Positions 21,623 to 30,550 of a stretch of 64,000 bases of DNA are shown piece after piece. Both the position numbers and the translations under genes were made by a program. The DNA comes from Ascarosepion bandense (taxonomy: Eukaryota > Mollusca > Cephalopoda > Sepiida > Sepiidae). The notes under the pieces are model-generated. The model worked only from the letters and a program-made list of their open reading frames with translations, had not been told where the DNA came from and did not search any database. Position 1 is the first letter of the stretch. Each line of letters opens with the position of its first letter. Location of the stretch: positions 116,001 through 180,000 of the forward strand of contig JBBBDQ010000230.1 in NCBI GenBank assembly GCA_037127315.1, in the 5' to 3' direction.

Positions 21623-21840
21623 AACTTGCAAAAGTTGGATAAGCCGTAAAAACCAACCAATCATTTTATAACGTTCACTTTAATTTTTTCTTCTTCTTTT
21701 AAAACTTTTCTTTCCTTTCATTCTTTCTTTTACCTTTTCCCCTCTTTTGTTTTTATCTTTCCTTTCTCTATTTCTTTGCTTTTTCTTGCTTTCATTTGCT
21801 TTCTTTTTTTTACGTCACCGTTTTTTCATAGTTGTTTCTG
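21623..21840. repeat. Polypyrimidine stretch
   Basis: T/C-rich sequence with TTTC units. No gene. Confidence 0.6.
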
Positions 21841-22126
21841 AAGAAATGATTATTTCATTATGTGTTCTTTTCCCACGTTGATGTTCACCAGTGACGTATA
21901 TGGGATTCTTCTACTGCGTGTTCTTTGATGGGGCATCAGTGTGATTGTAGTAATAGAGTTTTCATCCACTGCGTGTTTTTGTAGACGTCGGAGGTCACCA
22001 GTGAAACTATAGGGAGATGGTTAATGTTTATTAATTCGGCCTTATGTCATATATAACCGAAATTCTTCCAGCTTACAGATTTTATTCCCAATTATCACGT
22101 TATTTTCGGAATCGTCACCAGCAGTT
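21841..22126 (-). mobile_element. LTR-retrotransposon leader remnant
   Basis: On minus, directly after the proposed LTR: AACTGCTGGTGACGATTCCG, then two further CACTGGTGA(C/A)C-type segments followed by CGACGT or CAACGTGG and AACACGCAGT repeats. TGGTGACG just downstream of an LTR is often a primer-binding site in Ty3/gypsy-type elements. No gag or pol is seen before the sequence fades. Confidence 0.45.
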
Positions 22127-22708
22127 TGTTGGCAGGTTGGAGGTTACAATGTGTGGATGACTGGAATAGTGGAAAAATAAAAATATACATTTTCATGTTA
22201 AAATAGAAATTTATTAAAAGAAAAGAATCACACGAATTCGTAGAAGTTAATGTTCAATGAGAAACAAGTAATGAGTTAAGGGCACCATCGTAGTAGTAAT
22301 TTGTTGGAAAGAGTTTACGCCTACGTATGTATGTATGTATGAGCGTTTGTTTGGTAGGAGTGTCTTTGAACGAAGAATAAGAAGTAAGAGGAATCAGCAC
22401 ACGAGAAAGAAGGAGAGAAAGAAAACGATGTGCGACGCGAACTTACGTCCGGGTCGACTTGAACTTTCTCCCTTTGTATTTTAGTGTGTCGTCTCGCTGC
22501 TCGTATCTGACTGTCTGGCTGACACTGACCGAAGCCTTTTATAGTCATTTAGATTTTTTGCACTGGATCGTTAAGACTTTTTTAATCTTGCAAATTGTTG
22601 CCATTGGTCTGAAAATCAATTTAACATCTACTCGCAAAATCCGGTTACAACTTTTTCTTTATCCCTTTGGTCAAACCTTTTTCTATTTGGCAAAACCAGG
22701 ATTTCACA
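22127..22708 (-). mobile_element. Probable LTR (Ty3/gypsy-like), minus strand
   Basis: A 582-bp segment begins TGTGAAATCCTGG and ends CCAACA on minus (TG...CA). It has a core promoter GACTATAAAAGGCTTCGGTC (near 22545), a GC-richer leader, a minus-strand TATG/CATA microsatellite, and AATAAA near 22212 as a likely poly(A) signal. The order U3-TATA-R-AATAAA suits an LTR. The ends are inferred, since no second LTR lies in the window. The 75-codon ORF in it is incidental. Confidence 0.55.
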
Positions 22709-22854
22709 CGTCATTGTGAATTTTTGTAAAAGTGAAGAAGAAATTTGCTTTTAATTCTTATTTTCCTATTCACCACACTTATGTATTTCTATATCTATTT
22801 GTTCTTTGAAATTTTCTTGTCATGCTTTTCTGTCTTTACATTTTTTTCTTTTAG

Positions 22855-23063
22855 AATTGGAATAGATAGACTAAACTATCGCCCGGTTCACACTCCACCC
22901 ACGTCTATTGAACAGATGAAGAGGCCTATCCCTTGTTCCCTGTTTAGGATGTGGTTTCCGGCTTTCTCTTTTCCAATCTTTTCTCTCTTATTCTCTCTTA
23001 CGTAGCCCCCTGCGCATCAGTGGCGTTACTGACTTGCTTGCGGTGATATGATTAAAAAAAAAT
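22855..23063 (+). mobile_element. Non-autonomous LINE derivative, single head
   Basis: About 209 bp. The first ~130 bp match the J1 5' end (AATTGGAATAGATAGAC, ACTATCGCCCGGTTCACAC, CTTGTTCCCTGTTTAGGA). The rest matches the LINE 3' end (GTAGCCCCCTGCGCATCAGT, then GATATGATTAAAA and A-run). The whole ORF is absent. Head and tail from one parent make it a deletion-type passenger, comparable to SIDER/RIME elements of other LINEs. Confidence 0.85.
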
Positions 23064-23812
23064 ATTGTTTTCTTTACATTTTTTTTCTTTCTTTTTTTCT
23101 CATTAACTATTCATTCCAGGATTGTCGAATAGAAAAATGTTCATTTTTCTGCAAGAGCGGGGTCTTTTCCTGACACTTAATTTTTAAATACCTTCCATAT
23201 TCCTAACCGTCACAGCTATATATAATGGTTATAGAAACTACGAAAAAAAAGAAAAAAAAGTTGAATCAATGTATAAAAGAAACTATTATTCGTCTCATAA
23301 ATTAATATTAATAAAATGAAATATCTAATCAAAAAGACATCCGAAAAAATCGGTTTTCTTTCTTTCTCTATCTTTGATTGCTTGAATGCGTTCCATGAAT
23401 TCTCTACTGAATATGCTTTTTCGTTCTTTTTCTTTCTTTCTTTCTTTCTTTCTTTACATGCAATTTTTACTGAGAACGCAGTTTCTTTCTTTCTTCTTCT
23501 TGATTGCTTGAAGGATTTCCTTTAATTCTCTACAGTGTCTGCTTTTTTCTATGTTTCATTGATTCTTTTAACTTTTTTTAATTTCCTTATTTGTTTGCTA
23601 TTTTTTCCTTGTTTGTTTGTTTGTTCTGTCTTCATTTATTTCATCAATTTCTTCTGTCTTTGTTCGTTTTTGTTTTTCCTTGTTTGCGCTTTCTCTTTCT
23701 TTTTTTTCGTCTTTCTTACCATAGATTCTACTGTGAACACTCTTTCTTTCTATCTTTCTATCTTTCTGATTGCTGGAGTAATTTCTACACATGCTCTAAT
23801 TAGTTCACATTT

Positions 23813-23845
<33 letters not shown>

Positions 23846-24045
23846 GTTTCGTTTTTCCCTATTTGTTCTATCTTTACTTTCTTTCTTTCTTTGTTTTTTT
23901 TCCTGTTTGTTCTATCTTTTCTTTCTTTCATTCTTTGTACGTTTGGTTTTTCCTGTTTGTTTCTGTCTTTTCATTTATTCTTTCTTTCTTTTCTTTCTTT
24001 TTTCTCTCTTTGTTCGTTTTGTTTTTCTCTGTTTGTTCTATTTTT

Positions 24046-24078
<33 letters not shown>

Positions 24079-24665
24079 TTTTGTTTTTTTCCTATTTGCT
24101 CTATCTTTTCTTTTTTTTCTTTCTTTTCTTTTTCTTTCATTTTTTGTTCGTTTGGCTTTTCCCTGTTTGTTCTATCTTTTCTTTTTTTTCTTTCTTTCTT
24201 TTCGTTTTTTTCTGTCTTTCTTTCTTTCTTTCTTTTTGTTCTATCTTTTCTTTCTTTTTCTTTCTTTCTGTCTTTCTTTCTTTCTTTTTTTCTTTGTTCG
24301 TTTGGCTTTTCCCTGTTTGTTCTATCTTTTCTTTTTTTCTTTCTTTCTTTTCGTTTTTTTCTTTCTTTCTTTCTTTTTGTTCTATCTTTTCTTTCTTTTT
24401 CTTTCTTTCTGTCTTTCTTTCTTTCTTTTTTTCTTTGTTCGTTTGGCTTTTCCCTGTTTGTTCTATCTTTCTTTCTTTTTTTTTCCTTTATTTCCCTGCA
24501 GTTTAATGAGAACACTATTTCTGACTTTCTTTCTCTCTGTCTTTCTTTTTGATTTCTTGAATGCTTTCTATGAATTATCTAAGTTTTTCTTCTCACTCTG
24601 TTTTCTTTCTTTCTTCTTTCTTTCTTTTTCATTTATTTACTTAAATATTTATTTACTTTTTTATT
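23064..24665. repeat. (TTTC)n polypyrimidine array with higher-order repeats
   Basis: About 1.6 kb dominated by CTTT units on plus. A longer unit marked GTTCGTTTGGCTTTTCCCTG followed by TTTGTTCTATC recurs near 24150, 24300 and 24440, spacing about 145 bp. Diverged forms (GTTTTTCCTGTTTG) occur earlier. Short anchors such as GATTGCTTGAATGCGTTCC and GAATTCTCTACTGAATATGC recur at the edges. ORFs of 323, 289, 229 and 195 codons here are low-complexity artefacts. Confidence 0.9.
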
Positions 24666-24678
24666 TCTTTAACTTCCA

Positions 24679-24920
24679 ATTCCAGTTGAATTCTTTGCAT
24701 TCACTTACGCGCAAATACCCTTGGGAACTAATCCGTCTCTTCCCTACAGTTATGGGTTAAATAACAAGACAGATTGGGTTCTATAGTTTTGGTCGACAAC
24801 CAGTCTACTGCAAAAAGTAATGGCAACCTACTGCGATATAATCTTCTGCCCAGTCAGTCATGTCTCTTTCAAGACATGATCACCCAAAAGTGTATCACGT
24901 ATGGCACTTAAGTGACTGAC
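24679..24920 (+). mobile_element. tRNA-headed SINE, 5'-truncated
   Basis: Starts just after box B (TTCCAGTTGAATTCTTTGC) and has the full body: GCAAATACCCTTGGGAACTA, TATGGGTTAAATAACAAGAC, CAACCAGTCTACTGC, the CATGTCTCTTTCAAGACATG hairpin and CACGTATGGCACTTAAGTGA. Confidence 0.85.
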
Positions 24921-24984
24921 ATGCATTGTCGACCGAGAAGGCAATTCCTTTCTTTTTTTTTACACTTTGATGACTTCTCCAATG

Positions 24985-25020
24985 AGTTTGTTTGTTTGTT
25001 TGTTTGTTTGTTTGTTTCTT
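24985..25020. repeat. (TTTG)n microsatellite
   Basis: About eight TTTG units followed by TTTC units. Confidence 0.9.
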
Positions 25021-25199
25021 TCTTTCTTTAATTGTTTGATTTTCATTAGTTTTGTTTCTTTATTTATTACTTGTTTGCTTTTCCCGAACTCTCTATTGAT
25101 TATACTTTTTCTTTTAATTTTTCTTTCGTTCTTTCTTTACTTCAACTTTGATTGTTGTCATTTCTCCGTATCTTTTTTTTTATTGTACGTATGTAGTTG

Positions 25200-26020
25200 T
25201 GTATATCTCCGTGCCTGATTGATCTTCATCTTCACTCTTAACTGTACGTCCCTCACTTCTTTACTTTCTGCAAAAATGTTTCCTCTCCATTCGACCACAC
25301 ATATTTTTTAAAACGACGATTTAACTCCTCTTCTCCCGATGTAAAGTAATCATGCGTACCTCGCCATCTTCCCGTTACTTTTTCGTTTTACCGAACTCTT
25401 GGTTGCCATGCTAACAAATAGGTCCAGCCAATCGCAATGATTTACTGTCCACCTCAACCGCCCCGTCGTGTCTGGTCATAAAATTCTCTTTTACTTCTCT
25501 CAAAGAAGTCTCCACAGTCTTTAACGGAAGTCGTTAAACTCGTGGACTCCATCCAACCATCCGGTCCACCCGGTTCGCCTCACGTCTCTCTTCGTCATTT
25601 TCGTCGTTAATTTCCACCTGACCTACACAGAACAGGAGGCCCCGCTGAGGCCGGCCATACGTGATAGTGTGATTTGCTTGGCTGGTGGGAAAGGAAGATA
25701 GACTTATTTTTTTCGATGTCTGACGTTCGATTTTGGTTAACGCTCCTGTGGGGGTCTGGTCCTAACGGGCAAAACTTCATAGGTTAAATACAAGTAGCGA
25801 AAGGATTTTGCATAATGATACGAGTAAAAGACTTACGATTCGGATCATTGGGCTGCTATAAAGCTGATAGTTTTTCTCGTTTTCTCGTTCAGTCAGGCCA
25901 AATGAGAATAGAATGAGATTTCGAAGCCACAGTTAAAGAGAAGGTGCAAACAAAATAACTAATAAAATAACTATATCTAAATAGATTTTAGTCTTTTGGT
26001 GGAGGGTAAATTTTGTTATA
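25200..26020. other. Unassigned, locally GC-richer stretch
   Basis: 25330-25660 is richer in G+C and CpG than the surroundings and holds an RFX-like plus CCAAT arrangement (see next entry). No ORF above 60 codons, splice structure or repeat was recognised. Confidence 0.4.
25401..25432 (+). promoter_or_regulatory. Possible X-box/CCAAT promoter element
   Basis: GGTTGCCATGCTAAC (25401-25415) resembles an RFX X-box with one weak half-site. CCAAT follows at 25428-25432 within CCAGCCAATCGC. Paired X and Y boxes occur in animal promoters. Single occurrences are common by chance. Confidence 0.25.
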
Positions 26021-26021
26021 A

Positions 26022-26056
26022 TGTTTCGACCTAAATATCGAACGGACTTCGTCAGT
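26022..26056 (-). other. CTGANGA...GAAAC hammerhead-like core motif
   Basis: On minus: CTGACGAAGTCC, a ~10-nt spacer, then GGTCGAAAC. This matches the two invariant hammerhead ribozyme strands in order with a possible short stem II. Stems I and III are not convincing. Similar motifs lie at 51627, 59597 and 62494. Confidence 0.3.
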
Positions 26057-26548
26057 TAGTTTCTCATTCAGGTTCGTTTCGGAATTTTCGAATGTGCAAC
26101 AATTTATTTGCAAGTGACTCTTTCGTGACTCGAAGTTTTGTATTCCTCTGAGACAGATTCAGAAATCGTATTCGCTACTTGTATATGATGATAACAAAAA
26201 GAAACAAAGTTGGGTAAACTGATATCTGATAATTGTATAAAGAAACAATTCATTTCATGTATTTAGGGCAAAATAAATACCTATTTAAAGTGTCGAGAAA
26301 AATGTTATTTCCTTTGAAAGTCAATTGAGACCCAGGTTCAAACAAGTCGTTAAACCCATTACATGATGCATCGCGAAAGATGCTGGTAACAATTGTCAGT
26401 TCCATTACCGTTGCAGAAAGTACCTAACTCCTGTGGACACGCACTTGACAACATTACGAGGGACAGATCAAACCAGAAATACAAAAATAAATAAATAAAT
26501 AAATGCTTCTATATTTACGTTGGAACAACCGGATCATCTCTTTCCAAA

Positions 26549-26822
26549 CTTGCCATATCACATTAAAAAAATCGGTTCTTATACGATTATCGAAGGTAAG
26601 AAACAAGTCTAATCATTAACTAGATGAGTGACCGCTTGGGAATGCCAACAGCTGTGATCTAGGATGTGCGGGTGGTGTAATGAATAACTGTTTAGAATTG
26701 TTAACCGAATAGCAGCGTTCCAGTACCATTTGTGTTCGTTATTTACATTTACGGGCAAATACCATTGGGAATGGTATGAATCCACCTAATCGGCCCCAGA
26801 TATGAGTTTATTAGTTTGAATT
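26549..26822 (+). mobile_element. 5S-rRNA plus tRNA chimeric SINE, copy 2
   Basis: Three modules in a row. The 5S-like head (26549-26668) has GCCATATCACATT, CGATTATCGAAGGTAAG and GATGAGTGACCGCTTGGGAA. A tRNA-like unit (26673-26735) has GTGGTGTAATGAATAACTG and GAATTGTTAACCGAATAGC with a weak box B. The SINE central block is GCAAATACCATTGGGAATGG. The fused head recalls AmnSINE1 of amniotes, which also joins 5S and tRNA promoters. Confidence 0.75.
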
Positions 26823-26867
26823 GTGTAAGTAAACTATTTTTATATCGAAAAATAAATTAACATTACA

Positions 26868-27141
26868 TCATCATCATCATCATCATCAACAACAACAACA
26901 TCAACCCAGTGGTGCATAGGGCAGCAACTTGTTGCTGTTTCTGTAACAAACTGCTGTCTACGGGACAGGGTTGTTAGCCCTACACCCAAACGTGGAGGAC
27001 CGGTGGACCATTCTTGGTTTTTACGTTTACAGCACCTGGTCTTCCCAAATGGTCAACCATTAAGTACTAACCAGGCTCGATATTGCTTACCTTCGGTGAT
27101 CGGACGGGAACCGGTGTATTCAACACGATATAGCCGTAGAC
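26868..27141 (-). mobile_element. 5S-rRNA-headed element with a different body and (TGA)n tail
   Basis: On minus it starts with a nearly complete 5S-like sequence (27141 to about 27023, 119 nt): GTCTACGGCTATATCGTGTT, CACCGGTTCCCGTCCGATCA, AGGTAAGCAATATCGAGCC, TGGTTAGTACTT and CCAGGTGCTGTAAACG. The body reads GGGTGTAGGGCTAACAACCC and CAGTTTGTTACAGAAACAGC. It ends in (TTG)n/(TGA)n at 26868-26903. The body is unlike the other 5S-headed elements, so it is a separate family or a 5S copy captured by another element. Confidence 0.75.
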
Positions 27142-27964
27142 TAACATTGCATACAATATATTTAAATTTTGGCATTCAAGTTGATAATTCGCTTAATAAA
27201 AATAAGTAAATAAACAATTTTCCAGTCTTAAGAGAGTTCAAAATCATTTACTTAGGCATATAAGCAATGAATTATTTTCTATCATAGAACTTTTCTACTG
27301 ACGAAACGTAGCTGACCTTTTGCTACTTTATCGCTATTTGCATTCAGGGATGATCTGCAAACTTTATTCAAAATTTTGGATATGTATCACTAGAACAATT
27401 CATGTCGACATTTCATTCTCTTCGAATTTCATTAGTAAGGAGGAAATTTCCATTTGGACAGATTATTCCCAAAAGCTCTTGCTTTGTAGAACAGACGCAT
27501 GAAGGGATGCTTCCCTATCGTTATAATCTTAATCTATTCAGGTCTGGAGAAAACGGTTAGCGCTCCTACCTCTGCTCATAATCTGATCTTCTTATCTACG
27601 ATTACGTCTATAAAAAATAAAAAAATCTCGTTCAGTTAGCCACGACCTATAGTGGATCTTGAACCTAGTATTTGGTGAACAAGATTAAAAACAGTAAGAC
27701 AAATAAAAACACAAAAATATCGTTTGTAAGTCAAAATAGTTTTCGGATATGTCGGTCAAATGGAGAATGTTTAGGACTTGGTCAATATATCATAAAAGTT
27801 ACCTGATATCTCTGAGAACCGAAAGTAACTTCTTAACAAATCTCATATGTTTTTTGCGAGTTGTCCCATAAAAATGTGGCCGATTATGGCCCTTCCCTAT
27901 ATCTTTTTACTTCTAGGACGAAGCAATGTTTAACCTCTTACTATCTATCACTTCTCTTATTCTA
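27142..27964. other. No gene seen
   Basis: AT-rich sequence. A faint tRNA-like stretch near 27541-27600 (AACGGTTAGCGCTCC) lacks a box B. Two ORFs of about 60 codons are unconvincing. Confidence 0.45.
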
Positions 27965-28400
27965 CCATATACAAAAGGTGGAGATAATTATGAAAACACG
28001 TTGAAATTTTAAGCAAATTTATTTCAAATAGGGTAGGACTTCCTTTGGCAGTAATTATAGCTTGAATTCTGCGTGGGACCGCCTCGCACAAAGTTTAAAT
28101 TAATTACAGAGGAATTTTGTCCATTCTTCAGCTAAAACAGTTTCGAATTCTTTTAATGGTGACAGTGGAAATATCTATTTCGCAACCTCTTTTCTGAAAA
28201 TGAGCCATAAACGTTAATTATGTTGAGATTTGAGGCCTGTGGTGGCTAGATAAGATGTTCTACTTCACTAGAATATTTCTCGGGTCATTCAGCTACATCT
28301 TTAGCAGCATGAATGGGTGCATTATTTTCATAAAAGATGGCATTTCCATCCAGACACAGTTTCTGAAGAATTGATGAAGCTGATCTCTTAAAATTCTTAA
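27965..28400 (-). pseudogene. Tc1-like transposase relic
   Basis: The minus strand reads DGNAIFYENNAPIHAAKDVAE, then PPQASNLNIINVYGSF and GGPTQNSSYNYC. This is the order of Tc1 transposases (QDNAPxHxA...WPPQSPDLNPIENxWG...). The catalytic D of QDNAPIH is N here. The PPQ-S-D-LNPIE block has both acidic residues replaced. Two stops fall inside. All the acidic catalytic positions visible are lost, so it is long dead. The N-terminal DNA-binding part is not seen. Confidence 0.75.
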
Positions 28401-28699
28401 AAGACTGCTCATTTTAATAATCATATTCAGATAAAATCTGAAAAAATAATTTTAGCAAACAAATAAAGTATTACTAATATTAAATCAACAAACATAAAAA
28501 TAGACAAGCTTTTCATAGTTTAATTAAATTTTCCAAATTTCAATAATTTCCTCTAATTTGTCCGGGTTTTGTCTATATTCAAGCGCATTTGATAAGTTAA
28601 ACCCTGCTGCCACCTAATAATTTTGCCTTCAATATGTCTTCTTTTCTCATTATGTATCTAGAACTTTTAACTGTCTTTTTCTAAGTAAAATTCTTATGC

Positions 28700-28788
28700 A
28701 TTCTTTAAAGCTTCCACATTGATCACATGTTTTAACCATATTACATTTGCGTCCTTCTGTAAAACAACATATGTTGCCTCAGCGAGTT
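28700..28788 (-). mobile_element. RTE/BovB-like LINE fragment
   Basis: The complement of the EHVSNDEV to YRRML coding region: TTGATCACATG, CGTCCTTCTGTAAAACAACA and TGTTGCCTCA. The same fragment with the same right junction recurs at 29965-30058. Confidence 0.65.
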
Positions 28789-29000
28789 AGCATTCCAGAT
28801 GAATGCGTTTCATTCACTTACGCGCAAATACTCTTAAGAAATATATTAATCTAAATTATTTCTTTCCAGATAGCAGAACAGAGTGAGTTCTATCACAAAA
28901 AGAAATAGAAACATTGTGTGAGAAAATTTTCTGTCTTGTCTGTCATGAATCGAAAGAGCCAAAAGCGTGTATCATGTATAACCCTAAACTGCCTGACTGA
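28789..29000 (+). mobile_element. tRNA-headed SINE, 5'-truncated
   Basis: ATTCCAGATGAATGCGTTTC, CACTTACGCGCAAATACTCT, CAGAGTGAGTTCTATCAC and GCGTGTATCATGTATAACCC follow the SINE order with diverged spacing. Joined to the RTE fragment on its left through GCGAGTTAGC. Confidence 0.7.
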
Positions 29001-29099
29001 AGTTAAAAATAAGAAATATTATTTTCGATCATTTTTTCATTTCATAATATACTTAGATTTTAGACATATAGATATTTTAAGATATATCATCGAAAATGA
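29001..29099. other. Short AT-rich spacer
   Basis: Open in frame with the RTE piece to its right by chance (frame 28918-29478). No own signal. Confidence 0.4.
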
Positions 29100-29478
29100 G
29101 GACACAACTGGAAGCGGCCGAAATGTGTTCTACAAAAGGATGCTACGGAAATCGTGGACTGAGCATACAAGCAACGATGAGGTGTTAGAAAGAATGGCAA
29201 CAAAAAGGAAATTGATGCTGAGCATCAGGAAGAGACAACTGAAGTTCCTGGGACATGCAATGAGGAAAGAGAGACTGGAGAACCTGATACTGACTGGTCA
29301 GATAGAAGGAAGGAGAGACAGAGGAAGGCAGCGGATAACATATTTGCAGGGCCTGATCAGGTGGATGATGGAACGGGGGTTGCCAGGAGCAACAGGAGTA
29401 AACATACTAAGAGCCACAAGGGATAGGGAGACGTGGAGAGCTATGATTGCCTACGTCCTGAAGGGACAGGGCACATAG
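29100..29478 (+). pseudogene. RTE/BovB-like LINE, copy D: C-terminal domain, open to its stop
   Basis: The best-kept RTE 3' part. From about 29128 an open frame reads YKRMLRKSWTEHTSNDEV, RKRQLKFLGHAMRKE, LENLILTGQIEGRRDRGRQR, LIRWMMERGLPG and TRDREAWRAMIAYVLKGQGT-like sequence (REtWRAM here) to TAG at 29476. The order and RDREAWRA...KG end match the C-terminus of BovB-type RTE ORFs. The open frame begins at 28918 only because upstream non-RTE sequence happens to lack stops. The RT domain is absent, so the copy is 5'-truncated. Confidence 0.88.
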
Positions 29479-29493
29479 AAGAAGAAGAAGAAG

Positions 29494-29523
<30 letters not shown>
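29479..29523 (+). repeat. (AAG)n tail of RTE copy D
   Basis: Fifteen AAG units begin right after the TAG stop, so stop and tail are adjacent and this family has essentially no 3' UTR. Confidence 0.95.
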
Positions 29524-29525
<2 letters not shown>

Positions 29526-29935
29526 TTCGGACTTGAAATAGAAAAGATAGTTGAAGAAAGTGAAAAGAAAAGACTAAACATAAACTGAAAAAAACAAAAA
29601 CAAATAAAAACTAAAAATAACTGAATGCATAATCATCAGCAAAAAAAAAAAAATGAAAGTCCAAAAACAGGCCAGGAACAATAAAATCAAGCCGGTACAG
29701 TAATTTGAATACATGGGCAGTGTTCTAACAAAGAACGGAAAGTGCGTCTCTGTGATCCGAAACCGTATTTGAATGGCAATGGATGCCTTTTAAAAGATAA
29801 GCAGAGTATTGAGAGACAGACAAATTTCGTTGAAAACAAACAAAAACTACTTGACTGTTATGTAACGTCTGTCCTTCTATCTGGCAGCGAATACTGGACA
29901 ATGTCTTTAAAAATCAAAGAAAGACTTGAGCCAAC
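29524..29935 (+). mobile_element. RTE/BovB-like LINE, copy E (RT fragment)
   Basis: Starts immediately after the (AAG)n of copy D with EKIVEESEKKRLNIN-type sequence, then ECIIISK, an EYMGSVLTKNGKC block and LDCYVTSVLLSGSEYWTM. This precedes copy D in the ORF order, so it is a second element. A 65-codon piece (29742-29939) is open. The 3' part is missing. Confidence 0.8.
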
Positions 29936-30235
29936 ATGATCGTCCAATCGTGTATCAAGTATAATAAAAATTCATCATTAAAACTTTCACAGTGATCACA
30001 TGCTTTGACTATAGTATACGTAGCGTCCATCTGTAAAACCACATATGTTGCCTCAGCGAGTTAAAATTCCAGATGAATTAGTTATATTCAATTACGTGCA
30101 AATACCGTTAGGAAATATATTAATCTAAATATTCTCCCTCCAGTTATGGGTTCAGTAGCAGAACGGACTGAGTTCTATATCATTGATTGGCAACCAGTCT
30201 ATCGCAGAAAGAAATAGCAACATAGAATGCGGAAA
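29936..30235. mobile_element. SINE tail, RTE fragment and SINE in a duplicated arrangement
   Basis: 29936-29962 is a SINE tail (CATGATCGTCCAATCGTGTA). 29965-30058 is the same minus-strand RTE fragment as 28700-28788. 30059-30235 is a plus-strand SINE with ATTACGTGCAAATACCGTTA, GGGTTCAGTAGCAGAACGGA and GCAACCAGTCTATCGCAGAA. The RTE/SINE junction (GTTGCCTCAGCGAGTTA) is identical to that at 28780-28796, so the block was duplicated after the SINE insertion. Confidence 0.7.
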
Positions 30236-30400
30236 TAGGTTCCTACCAATTTGCGCATGGGTTGATTTTTTTTTAAAAGATCCTTTCCTAAACAAAATTG
30301 TATCTTTCCCAACCCAACGTATACAACTGCAAAACAATTAAAATAGAATAATATCAGAATCAAAATCAGTTATTTAAAAAAATGCAAAAACATAAATATT
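30236..30400. repeat. Repeat R2, left part
   Basis: GCAAAACAATTAAAATAGAA, then CAAAATCAGTTATTTAAAAA and AAAACATAAAT match 33540-33625. LINE copy J2 lies between these partners. Confidence 0.55.
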
Positions 30401-30550
30401 ACGTTCCTGGTTATCTTCCATTTACGTTCCTGGTCACCTTCCTCTCTTCAGAAAGGACTCCAATCTCCATATCCATGGGCTTGGTGTATATGTCAGCGAA
30501 CATCTCCCACTAGCTAAGGTGACATCTCTTGAATCCCTGATCATTCTTTC

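Noticed and set aside
23535..24760. ORFs of 323, 289, 229 and 195 codons on both strands
   Set aside because: They are translations of (TTTC)n; composition is almost only Phe, Ser, Leu and Val, or Lys, Glu and Arg on the other strand.
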